The translations under genes were made by a program, and so were the position numbers. DNA of 21,443 nucleotides from Candidatus Omnitrophota bacterium. GTDB taxonomy: Bacteria > Omnitrophota > Gorgyraeia > Zapsychrales > Zapsychraceae. The notes beneath the pieces were generated by a model that saw nothing but the letters and a program-made list of their open reading frames with translations, was not told the DNA's origin and ran no database searches. The stretch is from contig JACRHQ010000167.1 in NCBI GenBank assembly GCA_016217585.1, positions 1 to 21,443 of the forward strand, read 5' to 3'. Below are positions 8,394 through 14,983 of this stretch, piece after piece. The first letter of the stretch is position 1, and each line of letters opens with the position of its first letter.

Positions 8394-8873
8394 ATGCGGT
8401 TGAAAAAATATTATATTATTCCAGTGCTGTGGATCGTGCTTTTCGCGGCGGCAAGGCTGTGTTACGGAGGCGAAATCGCCGTCATCGTCAATAAGGATAA
8501 TGCCATCGAGGATGTTTCTTTCCGCGAGCTGGTCAGAATTTTCAAAATGGAGAAAAAATTCTGGGATGACGGAAAACAGATCTACCTTGTTGTGCAGGGG
8601 TCTCCGTCGCCGGAGGAAGAGGCCGTCCTCAAGATGGTCTATAAAATGGACGGCCAGGAACTGAAGAAATTCTGGCTGGCCAGGATTTATCAAGGGGCGA
8701 TCCCGTCATTCCCGAAAGTCATCGCCTCCAATGAATCGGTTAAAGCGTTCGTGCGGCAGGTCCCGAACGCCGTCGGGTACATCGATGCCGCTTACGCGGA
8801 TGATAACGTGAAGGTTTTAAAAATCGACGGCAAGCTCCCCGGAGAAGACGGGTATAAACTCGCCGATGGATAA
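8394..8873 (+). CDS. Periplasmic phosphate-binding (PstS/PBP-like) protein, short form
   Basis: A small exported protein of 159 residues. KK and a hydrophobic stretch (YIIPVLWIVLFAAARL) form a signal peptide with a likely cut near CYG-GE. The mature part starts EIAVIVNKDN and carries SFRELVRIFKMEKKFWDDG and the PstS-like ending NAVGYIDAAYADDNVKVLKIDGK. It covers roughly half of a normal two-lobe PstS, a size often found for stand-alone PBP-like-domain proteins placed next to sensor kinases. It lies between a porin and the Cache histidine kinase, so it may pass ligand or signal to HK2. The ribosome-binding site is weak (AAGATAATGGA). No permease genes are nearby. Confidence 0.75.
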   Translation: MRLKKYYIIPVLWIVLFAAARLCYGGEIAVIVNKDNAIEDVSFRELVRIFKMEKKFWDDGKQIYLVVQGSPSPEEEAVLKMVYKMDGQELKKFWLARIYQGAIPSFPKVIASNESVKAFVRQVPNAVGYIDAAYADDNVKVLKIDGKLPGEDGYKLADG

Positions 8874-8884
8874 AAAATGACCCA

Positions 8885-8948
8885 TTCGACTACGCTCAGG
8901 GTCATCCTGAGCAAACGACGAATGAAATGAGGAGTGCGTCGAAGGATG
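8885..8948. repeat. Dispersed palindromic repeat supplying the start region of HK2
   Basis: GCTCAGG-GTCAT-CCTGAGC forms a 7-bp stem, flanked by ATTCG and CGAAT, and the sequence ends with GTCGAAGGATGA. The combination TCGACTACGCTCAGG ... GTCATCCTGAGC ... GTCGAAGGATGA has the look of a repeat seen in many bacterial assemblies; that is from memory, not a search. It fills the gap between the binding-protein gene and HK2, and its end overlaps the HK2 ATG at 8946. Confidence 0.65.
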
Positions 8949-11723
8949 AAGATCCGGACGAAAATCGCGGTATTGTTCCTCATCCTTTCCCTGGTCCCCC
9001 TGATGGTCATGGGAAAATTCGCGTATGAAAACGGCAGGCAGGCGATCAAGGACAATCTGGGCCTGGCCTTTGAGCAGTTGGCCCATACGCAGATAAAAAA
9101 AATCGAAGAACGCCTGGAGGACGTATACCAGAACACGGGGCGATGGTCCAGGATGTCCATCATGCAGGAGGTTGTCATCGGAGACATGAACGCCTCGATA
9201 CAATCGTTTTTGATGGACATAAAAAAAGGGGGCAACGAATTTACCTACCTGGGCGTCATCAATCCCGAAGGCCGCGTTGTCGCCTCGACTCTACCGGAGA
9301 TGCTGGACAAGGACTTCCCAGGGGTGCCCGTGGAAACGTTCATTCGTTACATAAAAGCGGGCAGACCTCATGTGAGCGATGTCCATTACAGCGGCATCAG
9401 CAAGGAATGGGAGATAACATTTTCTTTCCCCATTAAAGCGGAATTCGCGCCGGACAAGGTCATTGGAATCATCCTGGCGGGATGGAACGCGGCAACGCTC
9501 TCGCGGATGGTTCACTTATCCGCCAATGAGGGAACAGAACAGGAGGTCAAAGGAAATCATTTTATGTTGATGCGCAATGACGGGCTTATTATTGCCGCGC
9601 CTGACTTTGAACAAAGGGACGTTTTTAAAAGTAACCTCCTTGAACGCGGCCTGCGCTCAGCCTTGCTGGCCAGCCGCCAAAACAAAGGCTATCTGGTCGA
9701 GAAAGATGAACATGGCACAGAATCCTTGATCGGCTATGATTATGCCCGGGGGCAAAATGATTTTCCGGACATGGGCTGGTTCGGATTTGTCCTTTCAAAT
9801 ACGGACACGGCCTTTGCCTCGATTGAACGGCTGAAGGCCGTCACATTTTCCGGCGGATTAATCGTTATCTTGATCGTGATCGTCTTGTCAGTCATCGCTT
9901 CCCGCCGGCTGACAACGCCCTTGTCGGACATCGCGCAGGCGGCCGACGAGCTGGCCCGGGGCAATTTCCAGACACGGGTTGCCATGAACTCAAAAGATGA
10001 ATTCGCAGACCTGGCCAGGGCCTTCAATACCATGGCCGAAGACCTGCAGAGAACGACCGTCTCGAAAACATACTTTGAAAGCATTATCGCGACCGCGAAT
10101 GACGCCTTCGTTTCCATGGACCAGGAGGGGACCATCAGAGACTGGAACCAGGCGGCGGAGCGCGCGTTCGGATGGACGCGCGCGCAGGCCCTTGGAAAAC
10201 CGCTGGAAAAGACGATCATCCCTCCTCAATACCGTGAAGCCCATCTCAAAGGATTAAAGCATTTCCTGGAAACCGGTGAGGGGCCGGTCATCGGGAAGAC
10301 GCTGGAACTGGCCGCGTTGCACCGCGACGGCCATGAATTCCCCATTGAAATCGCTGTCTGGGTCACTGATCGGACCGATGGAAAATATCAATTCAACGCC
10401 TTCATCCGCGATATCACGCAACGCAAGGCCATGGAACGGAAATTCGAAACGATCCTGGAAACGGCCCCGGATGCCATCATTATCGTCGATTCGGAAGGGA
10501 AAATTGTCATCATCAACTCCCAGGCGGAGAAAATGTTCGGCTACAACCGGGAAGAATTGCTTGGGAAATTCATCGAGATATTCCTGCCCCAGGAATTGAA
10601 ACTGCGGCATATCGAACACCGGAAAAAATTCGTTAACACCGGCGAGTCGAGACTCATGGCTGCCGGTCTGGTTTTCGGGGTGACCAAAGACGGCCGGAAG
10701 GTCCCTCTGGAGATCAGCCTGGCGCCGATGAAGGCCGGCGGAGAAAACCTTGTTATCGCGACCGTCCGCGATGTCACGCAGCGCAAAGCGAAGGAAGACG
10801 AGCTGCGTCACGCGCATCAGGAACTCGCGGAACGGGAGAAAGCCCTGCGCCGGACATTCGGAGATCTCAGCAATGCCCATGAACAACTCAAACAGACGCA
10901 AAACCAGCTCGTGCAGTCGGAGAAACTGGCCTCCATCGGGCAGCTGGCCGCCGGTGTCGCCCACGAGATCAACAACCCCGTGGGGTTCATCAGCAATAAC
11001 ATGGAAATCCTGGCGCAATACCTCGCCGGTTACGCTAAAATCCTGACAATGGGGGGCCGGGTCAAAGAAAGCCTCGCGCAAGGGGATCTCGCGGGAGCAA
11101 AATCGGCCGCCGAAGAAATGGCCCGGATGGAAAAAGAGATCGACCTGGATTACATCATGAACGACACTCATGCCCTCATGGAGCACAACCGCAAAGGCAT
11201 CGAGCGTATCCAGAAAATCGTCAACGACCTGCGCGCCTTCTCGCGCGAGGACAAGAACGTCATGGAACGCGTCCAGATCGAAGACGTCATCGAAGGCATC
11301 CTCACCATCGTCCACAGCGAGGTCAAATACAAGGCAAAGCTCGAAAAGGATTACGGCGATACGCCGCCCATCGAGTGCAGTCCGCAACGGCTGGGGCAGG
11401 TGTTCATCAACCTGATCGTCAACGCCCTGCAGGCCATCGAAGGGACGGGGATCATCGGAATAAAAACTTACCGGCAAAACGAATTTGTCTGTGTCGACGT
11501 GCGGGACACGGGCAAAGGGATCCCTCAAGAAAACCTGGACAAAATATTCGATCCCTTCTTTACGACCAAACCCGTCGGCCAGGGGACAGGGCTGGGCTTA
11601 AGCGTCAGCCATGAAATCGTCAAAAAACACGGCGGCGAGATGACGGTCCGCTCACAGCCGGACAAAGGGACCACCTTTACCATCAAACTGCCCGTGGACC
11701 ACGAAAAAGGGACAAACTCATGA
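8946..11723 (+). CDS. Cache-HAMP-PAS-PAS sensor histidine kinase (HK2)
   Basis: A transmembrane sensor kinase of 925 residues. TM1 (about 6-22), a large periplasmic dCache-like sensor (30-295), TM2 (about 301-318) and HAMP (320-372) are followed by PAS1 (375-493, FNAFIRDITQRK), PAS2 (500-615, VIATVRDVTQRK) and a coiled coil with NQLVQSEKLASIGQL. The H-box VAHEINNP carries H673. The HATPase shows N826, DTGKG (854-858), FDPFFTTKP and GTGLGL, all intact. I prefer ATG 8946 (AGGAG at 8930-8934) to the in-frame GTG 8934, which has no spaced ribosome-binding site. It ends GTNS with a TGA inside ATGA, which begins a duplicated copy of the start of the receiver-kinase gene now at 13781. It likely reads the porin/binding-protein ligand. 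Confidence 0.94.
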   Translation: MKIRTKIAVLFLILSLVPLMVMGKFAYENGRQAIKDNLGLAFEQLAHTQIKKIEERLEDVYQNTGRWSRMSIMQEVVIGDMNASIQSFLMDIKKGGNEFTYLGVINPEGRVVASTLPEMLDKDFPGVPVETFIRYIKAGRPHVSDVHYSGISKEWEITFSFPIKAEFAPDKVIGIILAGWNAATLSRMVHLSANEGTEQEVKGNHFMLMRNDGLIIAAPDFEQRDVFKSNLLERGLRSALLASRQNKGYLVEKDEHGTESLIGYDYARGQNDFPDMGWFGFVLSNTDTAFASIERLKAVTFSGGLIVILIVIVLSVIASRRLTTPLSDIAQAADELARGNFQTRVAMNSKDEFADLARAFNTMAEDLQRTTVSKTYFESIIATANDAFVSMDQEGTIRDWNQAAERAFGWTRAQALGKPLEKTIIPPQYREAHLKGLKHFLETGEGPVIGKTLELAALHRDGHEFPIEIAVWVTDRTDGKYQFNAFIRDITQRKAMERKFETILETAPDAIIIVDSEGKIVIINSQAEKMFGYNREELLGKFIEIFLPQELKLRHIEHRKKFVNTGESRLMAAGLVFGVTKDGRKVPLEISLAPMKAGGENLVIATVRDVTQRKAKEDELRHAHQELAEREKALRRTFGDLSNAHEQLKQTQNQLVQSEKLASIGQLAAGVAHEINNPVGFISNNMEILAQYLAGYAKILTMGGRVKESLAQGDLAGAKSAAEEMARMEKEIDLDYIMNDTHALMEHNRKGIERIQKIVNDLRAFSREDKNVMERVQIEDVIEGILTIVHSEVKYKAKLEKDYGDTPPIECSPQRLGQVFINLIVNALQAIEGTGIIGIKTYRQNEFVCVDVRDTGKGIPQENLDKIFDPFFTTKPVGQGTGLGLSVSHEIVKKHGGEMTVRSQPDKGTTFTIKLPVDHEKGTNS

Positions 11724-11742
11724 ACAAAGAAAATCGGGTCCT
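11706..11742 (+). repeat. Direct repeat, left copy, at the toxin-antitoxin island boundary
   Basis: The first 28 bases (11706-11733) are identical to 13767-13794. Then TCG stands against CCA (two mismatches), followed by GGTCCT in both. After the MITE-like element the match resumes with GGTCCTGTTT (11875-11884). In total 41 bases are repeated. The copy contains the HK2 stop codon, a Shine-Dalgarno AAGGG and the first codons (MNKEN) of the receiver-kinase gene. Confidence 0.9.
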
Positions 11743-11887
11743 TAGGACTTTCGCGTCTGTTACACCAACGGGTCCTGCCCCTGCGGCACCCTTGCCGTGC
11801 TCGCATAAGGCTGCGCGCGGCAAGGGAACCCGCCTCCGGGTCACCCGTTCTGGTATAACAAACGCGAAAGTCCTGGTCCTGTTTTAA
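11720..11887 (+). pseudogene. 5' remnant of the receiver-histidine kinase gene, disrupted
   Basis: ATG 11720 overlaps the HK2 stop as ATGA and reads MNKENRVL, against MNKENQVL at 13781. The frame then runs through the MITE-like palindrome and ends at TAA 11885-11887, giving 55 residues of unfamiliar sequence. Without the palindrome it would read MNKENRVLF-stop. It is the broken left duplicate of the start of the gene at 13781. I see no sign that the short product has a function. Confidence 0.7.
11743..11874. mobile_element. MITE-like palindromic element with terminal inverted repeats
   Basis: AGGACTTTCGCG (11744-11755) and CGCGAAAGTCCT (11863-11874) are perfect inverted repeats. They extend imperfectly to about 30 bases each (11744-11773 against 11843-11874). 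The interior adds CCCTTGCCG (11789-11797) paired with CGGCAAGGG (11818-11826) and a CGCA/TGCG tip. GGTCCT flanks the element on both sides (11737-11742, 11875-11880), as expected of a 6-bp target duplication. It is too short for a transposase, and no related transposase is in the window. Confidence 0.75.
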
Positions 11888-11911
11888 GGAGGCGTCACAA
11901 TGATCCTGCAG
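11885..11911 (+). repeat. MNT leader, copy B
   Basis: Same leader as at 6334-6360 (24 of 27 positions): TAA, then GGAGG, GTCACA, ATGATCC and CAGA. AAGGAGG lies 7 bases before the ATG at 11900. It marks the left end of the toxin-antitoxin genes in the island. Confidence 0.75.
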
Positions 11912-12214
11912 AGGAAGGCATTATCGGCCCCGGGAATTATGGGATTCTTGAGAGAGCACAAAGATATCCTGACCAAATATCAGGTAAAACGGATCGGTCT
12001 CTTTGGTTCTTATCTTCACGGACGCCAGAGCGGAACCAGCGATGTCGATTTCCTGGTGGAATTCGTCAAGCCCAGTTTTGATAATTATATGGGGCTCCTG
12101 GAATTCCTTGAGCAAGGGTTAGGCCGCAAGGTCGATCTTGTCACAAAAAAAAGTTTGAGCCGTTATATACTTCCACGGGTGCGCAAGGAGGTGAAATGGC
12201 ATGAAACAGGATGA
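11900..12214 (+). CDS. MNT-type nucleotidyltransferase antitoxin (MntA/COG1669-like)
   Basis: A minimal nucleotidyltransferase of 104 residues. An N-terminal helix (GIMGFLREHKDILTKYQVKRI) precedes GLFGSYLHGRQSGTSDVDFLVEF, which holds GS and the two catalytic aspartates; the third acidic residue is in GRKVDLVTKKSL. This is the classical short MNT antitoxin form, clearly different from the MNT at 6349 beyond the shared leader. Its usual partner, a HEPN toxin, is reduced to a 23-codon remnant that starts inside this gene at 12201. This MNT is therefore orphaned, unless it acts on another toxin such as the intact HEPN at 6722. Strong ribosome-binding site. Confidence 0.88.
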   Translation: MILQRKALSAPGIMGFLREHKDILTKYQVKRIGLFGSYLHGRQSGTSDVDFLVEFVKPSFDNYMGLLEFLEQGLGRKVDLVTKKSLSRYILPRVRKEVKWHETG

Positions 12215-12272
12215 GAACCATATCCCGAAGCTGCATGAAGCCGTGAAGCGATTGCTCCGGCGACGGAGATAG
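12201..12272 (+). pseudogene. Truncated HEPN (DUF86-like) toxin remnant
   Basis: ATG 12201 overlaps the end of the MNT gene by 14 bases, the position of a HEPN gene in MNT-HEPN pairs. The 23 residues MKQDENHIPKLHEAVKRLLR followed by RRR and a stop resemble the first helix of DUF86-type HEPN proteins. The remainder, including the R-x4-H catalytic motif, is gone and is replaced by inverted repeats (12254-12312). AAGGAGG at 12185-12191 could still drive translation. With so few residues the family call is tentative. Confidence 0.5.
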
Positions 12273-12312
12273 TCTTCGATCATCTCCGCCGCCGGAGCGG
12301 AGATGATCGAAG
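12254..12312. repeat. Two mutually exclusive hairpins between HEPN remnant and AbiE promoter
   Basis: Hairpin A: GCTCCGGCG (12254-12262) pairs with CGCCGGAGC (12290-12298), and CGGAGAT (12264-12270) pairs with ATCTCCG (12282-12288). Hairpin B: CTTCGATCATCTCCGC (12274-12289) pairs perfectly over 16 bp with 12297-12312, with a 7-nt loop. The two share bases and cannot form together. No T-tract follows. As DNA, the 16-bp dyad sits two bases before the -35 box of the AbiE promoter, so it may be an operator. Confidence 0.75.
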
Positions 12313-12314
12313 GG

Positions 12315-12343
12315 TTGACAGTTACTCTTTTGTGTATTATATT
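12315..12343 (+). promoter_or_regulatory. Near-consensus sigma-70 promoter of abiEi-abiEii
   Basis: TTGACA (12315-12320) is a perfect -35. TATATT (12338-12343) lies 17 bases downstream, so transcription would start near 12350, about 30 bases before the ATG at 12381. It is the best promoter match in the window, and its position immediately before a type IV toxin-antitoxin pair fits independent expression of that cassette. Confidence 0.7.
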
Positions 12344-12380
12344 TCTTATTGATGTGTAGAATAGCACCTTGGAGAAATAT

Positions 12381-13001
12381 ATGAAATACATTGAATTCAG
12401 GGAGAGCATGGGGAAAGAATTCACGGTTTTTTCGCTTGCCGATATACGGCAGGCAGACCCCGCGTTCCACCGCAGACGGCTCAACGAATGGCAGGAAAAG
12501 GGGTACCTCCGGAAAGTCATCAGGGGGTATTACATATTCTCCGACTTGGCGCAGGATGAGAAGGTCCTGTTTGAAATCGCCAACCGTATTTACGCGCCTT
12601 CCTATGTTTCTTTCGAAATGGCGCTTGCTTACTATCATCTGATACCGGAAAGTGTGTACGGGATCACCTCGGCATCCACGCGCAAGACCATGGGTTTCCC
12701 AACGGCGCTGGGGGAGTTTACCTACCGCACCATACAGCCGAAGCTGTATTTCGGTTTTGAATATTTTCCAAATCATGGACGGTATTACAAGATCGCTTCT
12801 CCTGAAAAGGCGCTGCTGGATTTTTTTTATCTTAACCCCGGGCTTGATGACGCCCAGAGGTTCGAAGGCCTTCGCGTGAACCGCGAGGAATTGATCAAGG
12901 CCGTTGACCGTCGGAAAATGAAGAGCTATTTAAGCGCCTACGCGCAAAAATCTCTCAAAAAAAGAGTAGCGGCTTTTTGGGAGTATATTGAGCATGCTTG
13001 A
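12381..13001 (+). CDS. abiEi: AbiEi-type antitoxin / transcriptional regulator
   Basis: A 206-residue protein with an N-terminal winged-helix part (FSLADIRQADPAFHRRRLNEWQEKGYLRKV, shown here as one motif split over helices, ending in IRGYYIF) and the AbiEi-like C-terminal domain (YAPSYVSFEMALAYYHLIPE, then ASPEKALLDFFYL). AbiEi proteins are antitoxins of type IV systems: they do not touch the toxin but repress the operon by binding inverted repeats near the promoter. I chose ATG 12381 (GGAG at 12371-12374, 6-base spacing) over the in-frame TTG at 12369, which overlaps that ribosome-binding site. The stop overlaps the abiEii start by 8 bases. Family call by pattern and pairing. Confidence 0.88.
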   Translation: MKYIEFRESMGKEFTVFSLADIRQADPAFHRRRLNEWQEKGYLRKVIRGYYIFSDLAQDEKVLFEIANRIYAPSYVSFEMALAYYHLIPESVYGITSASTRKTMGFPTALGEFTYRTIQPKLYFGFEYFPNHGRYYKIASPEKALLDFFYLNPGLDDAQRFEGLRVNREELIKAVDRRKMKSYLSAYAQKSLKKRVAAFWEYIEHA

Positions 13002-13767
13002 GTTCCGCCAGCTTGAGTCTTTTTATCCGGAACATCTGCGTCCTTTCAAACGCAATATTCTGCGGGAGTATCTGCAGTACAAGATGCTCGCGGCAATTTT
13101 TGGCGGTAAATTCGGCGCGAGGCTTGTGTTTATGGGCGGTACGGCGATCCATATCGCGCACGGGCTTGGGCGTTTTTCGGAAGATCTGGATTTTGACAAC
13201 CAGGGGCTCGCGCGCAATGATTTCCGTCTTTTGGTCCAGGATGTTTCGCGAAACTTGATCCTCGAAGGTTTTGCCGTAGAGACGGGGGTTTCATTCAAGG
13301 GGGCGTTTAGCGCGGACATCAAGGTTACGGGCCTTTTGTTTGAGGTCGGCCTTTCCGGCCACAAGGAAGAGAAGGTGCTGGTAAAAATTGATACCGAGCC
13401 GCAGGATTTTGGATATTCGCCGCGGCGTGTGATTATTAATAAATTTGATGTGCTTGCCGGCATAAGCGTTGTCCCGGCCGATATTCTTCTCGCCCAGAAG
13501 TTTTACGCCATCCTTAACCGCCGGCGGGCCGTGGGAAGAGATTTTTATGACGCGATGTTTCTCGCGGGGAAAACGAGGCCTGACTTCGGGTATTTGAAAG
13601 CGAAATATGAAATTGCCGACATGCCGGCTTTGAAGACCGCGCTTCTTGACCGGTGCGCGAAACTTGATTTTAAGCAGCTTGCCAGGGATGTGGCGCCGCT
13701 TGTGTTTATTCCCGGCGACGCAAAAAAGGTTGAACTATTCCCGGAGTTCGTGCGGAGGATGGGATGA
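12994..13767 (+). CDS. abiEii: AbiEii-type nucleotidyltransferase toxin
   Basis: A 257-residue member of the AbiEii/DUF1814 (MenT-like) family. FMGGTAIHIAHGLGRFSEDL followed by DFD is the signature: GG, then the S-E-D-L-D-F-D metal-binding strand. Further family features are a lysine/aspartate strand (VLVKIDTEP) and the later VVPADILLAQKFYAIL plus GRDFYDAMFL helices. Related MenT toxins add pyrimidine nucleotides to the 3' end of tRNA and so stop translation. I chose ATG 12994 (GGGAG about 10 bases upstream) over TTG 12988. The stop TGA 13765-13767 shares its last base with the right-hand copy of the 41-nt direct repeat, so the island ends exactly at this gene. All motif residues are intact. 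Confidence 0.9.
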   Translation: MLEFRQLESFYPEHLRPFKRNILREYLQYKMLAAIFGGKFGARLVFMGGTAIHIAHGLGRFSEDLDFDNQGLARNDFRLLVQDVSRNLILEGFAVETGVSFKGAFSADIKVTGLLFEVGLSGHKEEKVLVKIDTEPQDFGYSPRRVIINKFDVLAGISVVPADILLAQKFYAILNRRRAVGRDFYDAMFLAGKTRPDFGYLKAKYEIADMPALKTALLDRCAKLDFKQLARDVAPLVFIPGDAKKVELFPEFVRRMG

Positions 13768-13807
13768 AAGGGACAAACTCATGAACAAAGAAAACCAGGT
13801 CCTGTTT
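13767..13807 (+). repeat. Direct repeat, right copy, at the toxin-antitoxin island boundary
   Basis: Second copy of the 41-nt sequence at 11706-11742/11881-11884. Here it runs straight into the intact receiver-kinase gene (start 13781), giving it the same AAGGG ribosome-binding site it would have had directly behind HK2. The offset between copies is 2061 bases. Confidence 0.9.
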
Positions 13808-14956
13808 ATCGATGATGAAGAAAGTATCGTTGACGGCATCCAGCGGCTTTTTATCAAGGAAGCTTACGGGATCGTCGCGACCACCGGCCTCGAAGACGCC
13901 CGCAAGACCCTTGCCGGCCACAGGATCAAGGTCGTCGTCTGCGACCACCGCATGCCGGCCATGCTGGGCGTAACGTTCCTCAAAGAGATCAAACTGAATT
14001 ATCCGGACATCGTGCGCATCCTTTTTACGGGATATACGGATTTCCCCATGGTCGAGGAGGCCATCAACCAGGGGGAAATTTACCGGTTTATCAGCAAACC
14101 CTGGAAGACGACGGAACTCCTGGCCACGGTCCGCCAGGCCATCGCCCATTATGATCTGGTCATGGAAAACAGACTCCTGTTCGAAGAAACCAATATCAAA
14201 AACGAGGAACTGGAGATCGCCAACCGCAAGCTCACGGACCTCTACAAAATGCAGCGGGAATTCACCTCCACCGTTTCCCACGAACTGCGCACGCCGCTGG
14301 CTTCCATCAAAACGGCCATCGACCTCGTCGCCCGGAAAATGCTCGGCGACATCACCAAAGAACAAAAAGAAGTTTTGGGCCGCGCCAAAAGGAACGTCGA
14401 GCGCCTCAGGCGCCTGGTCGACGATATCCTGGACCTGACCAAGATCGAGTCCGGCAAGGTCGAGCTGGACTTCAGGATGAACGACATCAACCGCATCATC
14501 CAGGAGGTCGTGGACACGCAGCAGGACGTGGCGCAGAGCCGCGGGTTATACCTCAAGACACAGCTCGACGCGCGCATCCCCAAAGTCCCTGTCGACAACG
14601 ACCGCATCATCCAGGTCCTGCTTAACCTTCTGCACAACGCGATCAAGTTCACCAAAGAGGGAGGCATCACCGTCACCAGCCAGGATAAATCGGCGAACAA
14701 CCATATTATCGTCAGTGTCACCGACACCGGCAAAGGCATCGCGGAACAGGACATCCCGAAGCTCTTCCAGAAATTCCAGCAGATCGAGTCGCCGGAAAAA
14801 AATGAAGAGGGGGGGACCGGGCTGGGGCTCGCCATCTGCAAGGAAATCGTCGGCCGCCACGGCGGGAAAATGGTGGTGGAATCGGCGTTGGGCAAGGGGA
14901 GCACGTTCAGCTTCGTATTGCCCATCCAGGAACGCCGGCTGCCTTACAAGGCATAA
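13781..14956 (+). CDS. Hybrid response regulator-histidine kinase (REC-HisKA-HATPase)
   Basis: A cytosolic 391-residue protein. Receiver domain 1-122: acidic pair D11/D12, phospho-acceptor D55 in VCDHRMP, T/G in LFTGYTD and K106 in FISKPWK, the pattern typical of RpfG-like receivers. A coiled coil (130-160) leads to the H-box FTSTVSHELRTP with H167. The HATPase has N286 (LLHNAIKF), DTGKG (315-319), FQKFQQIE and GTGLGL. It would accept phosphate at D55 (from HK2, next upstream before the island came in) and signal through its own kinase. The frame is open further upstream to 13646, but ATG 13781 has the AAGGG ribosome-binding site and begins the receiver domain exactly. Confidence 0.94.
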   Translation: MNKENQVLFIDDEESIVDGIQRLFIKEAYGIVATTGLEDARKTLAGHRIKVVVCDHRMPAMLGVTFLKEIKLNYPDIVRILFTGYTDFPMVEEAINQGEIYRFISKPWKTTELLATVRQAIAHYDLVMENRLLFEETNIKNEELEIANRKLTDLYKMQREFTSTVSHELRTPLASIKTAIDLVARKMLGDITKEQKEVLGRAKRNVERLRRLVDDILDLTKIESGKVELDFRMNDINRIIQEVVDTQQDVAQSRGLYLKTQLDARIPKVPVDNDRIIQVLLNLLHNAIKFTKEGGITVTSQDKSANNHIIVSVTDTGKGIAEQDIPKLFQKFQQIESPEKNEEGGTGLGLAICKEIVGRHGGKMVVESALGKGSTFSFVLPIQERRLPYKA

Positions 14957-14983
14957 AAATTTGAACGAACCAGGAGACGCGAT

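Noticed and set aside
7191..8693. 500-codon open frame on the - strand across porin and binding-protein genes
   Set aside because: It is antisense to two genes with clear signal peptides, a barrel ending and family motifs; its translation shows no known motif and it lacks a ribosome-binding site. GC-rich codon bias opens the antisense frame.
10254..11528. 424-codon open frame on the - strand within HK2
   Set aside because: Mirror of the kinase frame; a similar shadow appears opposite HK1, as expected from paralogous DNA and not from a real gene.
11720..11887. 55-codon ORF as a real small protein
   Set aside because: Its first codons are a duplicate of another gene and the rest translates a palindrome; treated as a remnant.
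12254..12312. Intrinsic terminator of the MNT operon
   Set aside because: Strong stem but no following T-tract; GGTTGACAG follows and is part of the promoter.
13646..13780. Upstream extension of the receiver-kinase gene
   Set aside because: The extra residues overlap AbiEii, have no domain pattern, and the receiver begins right at ATG 13781 with its own ribosome-binding site.
11706..13807. Insertion sequence carrying the island
   Set aside because: No transposase or integrase gene and no terminal inverted repeats at the outer ends; only direct repeats are present.
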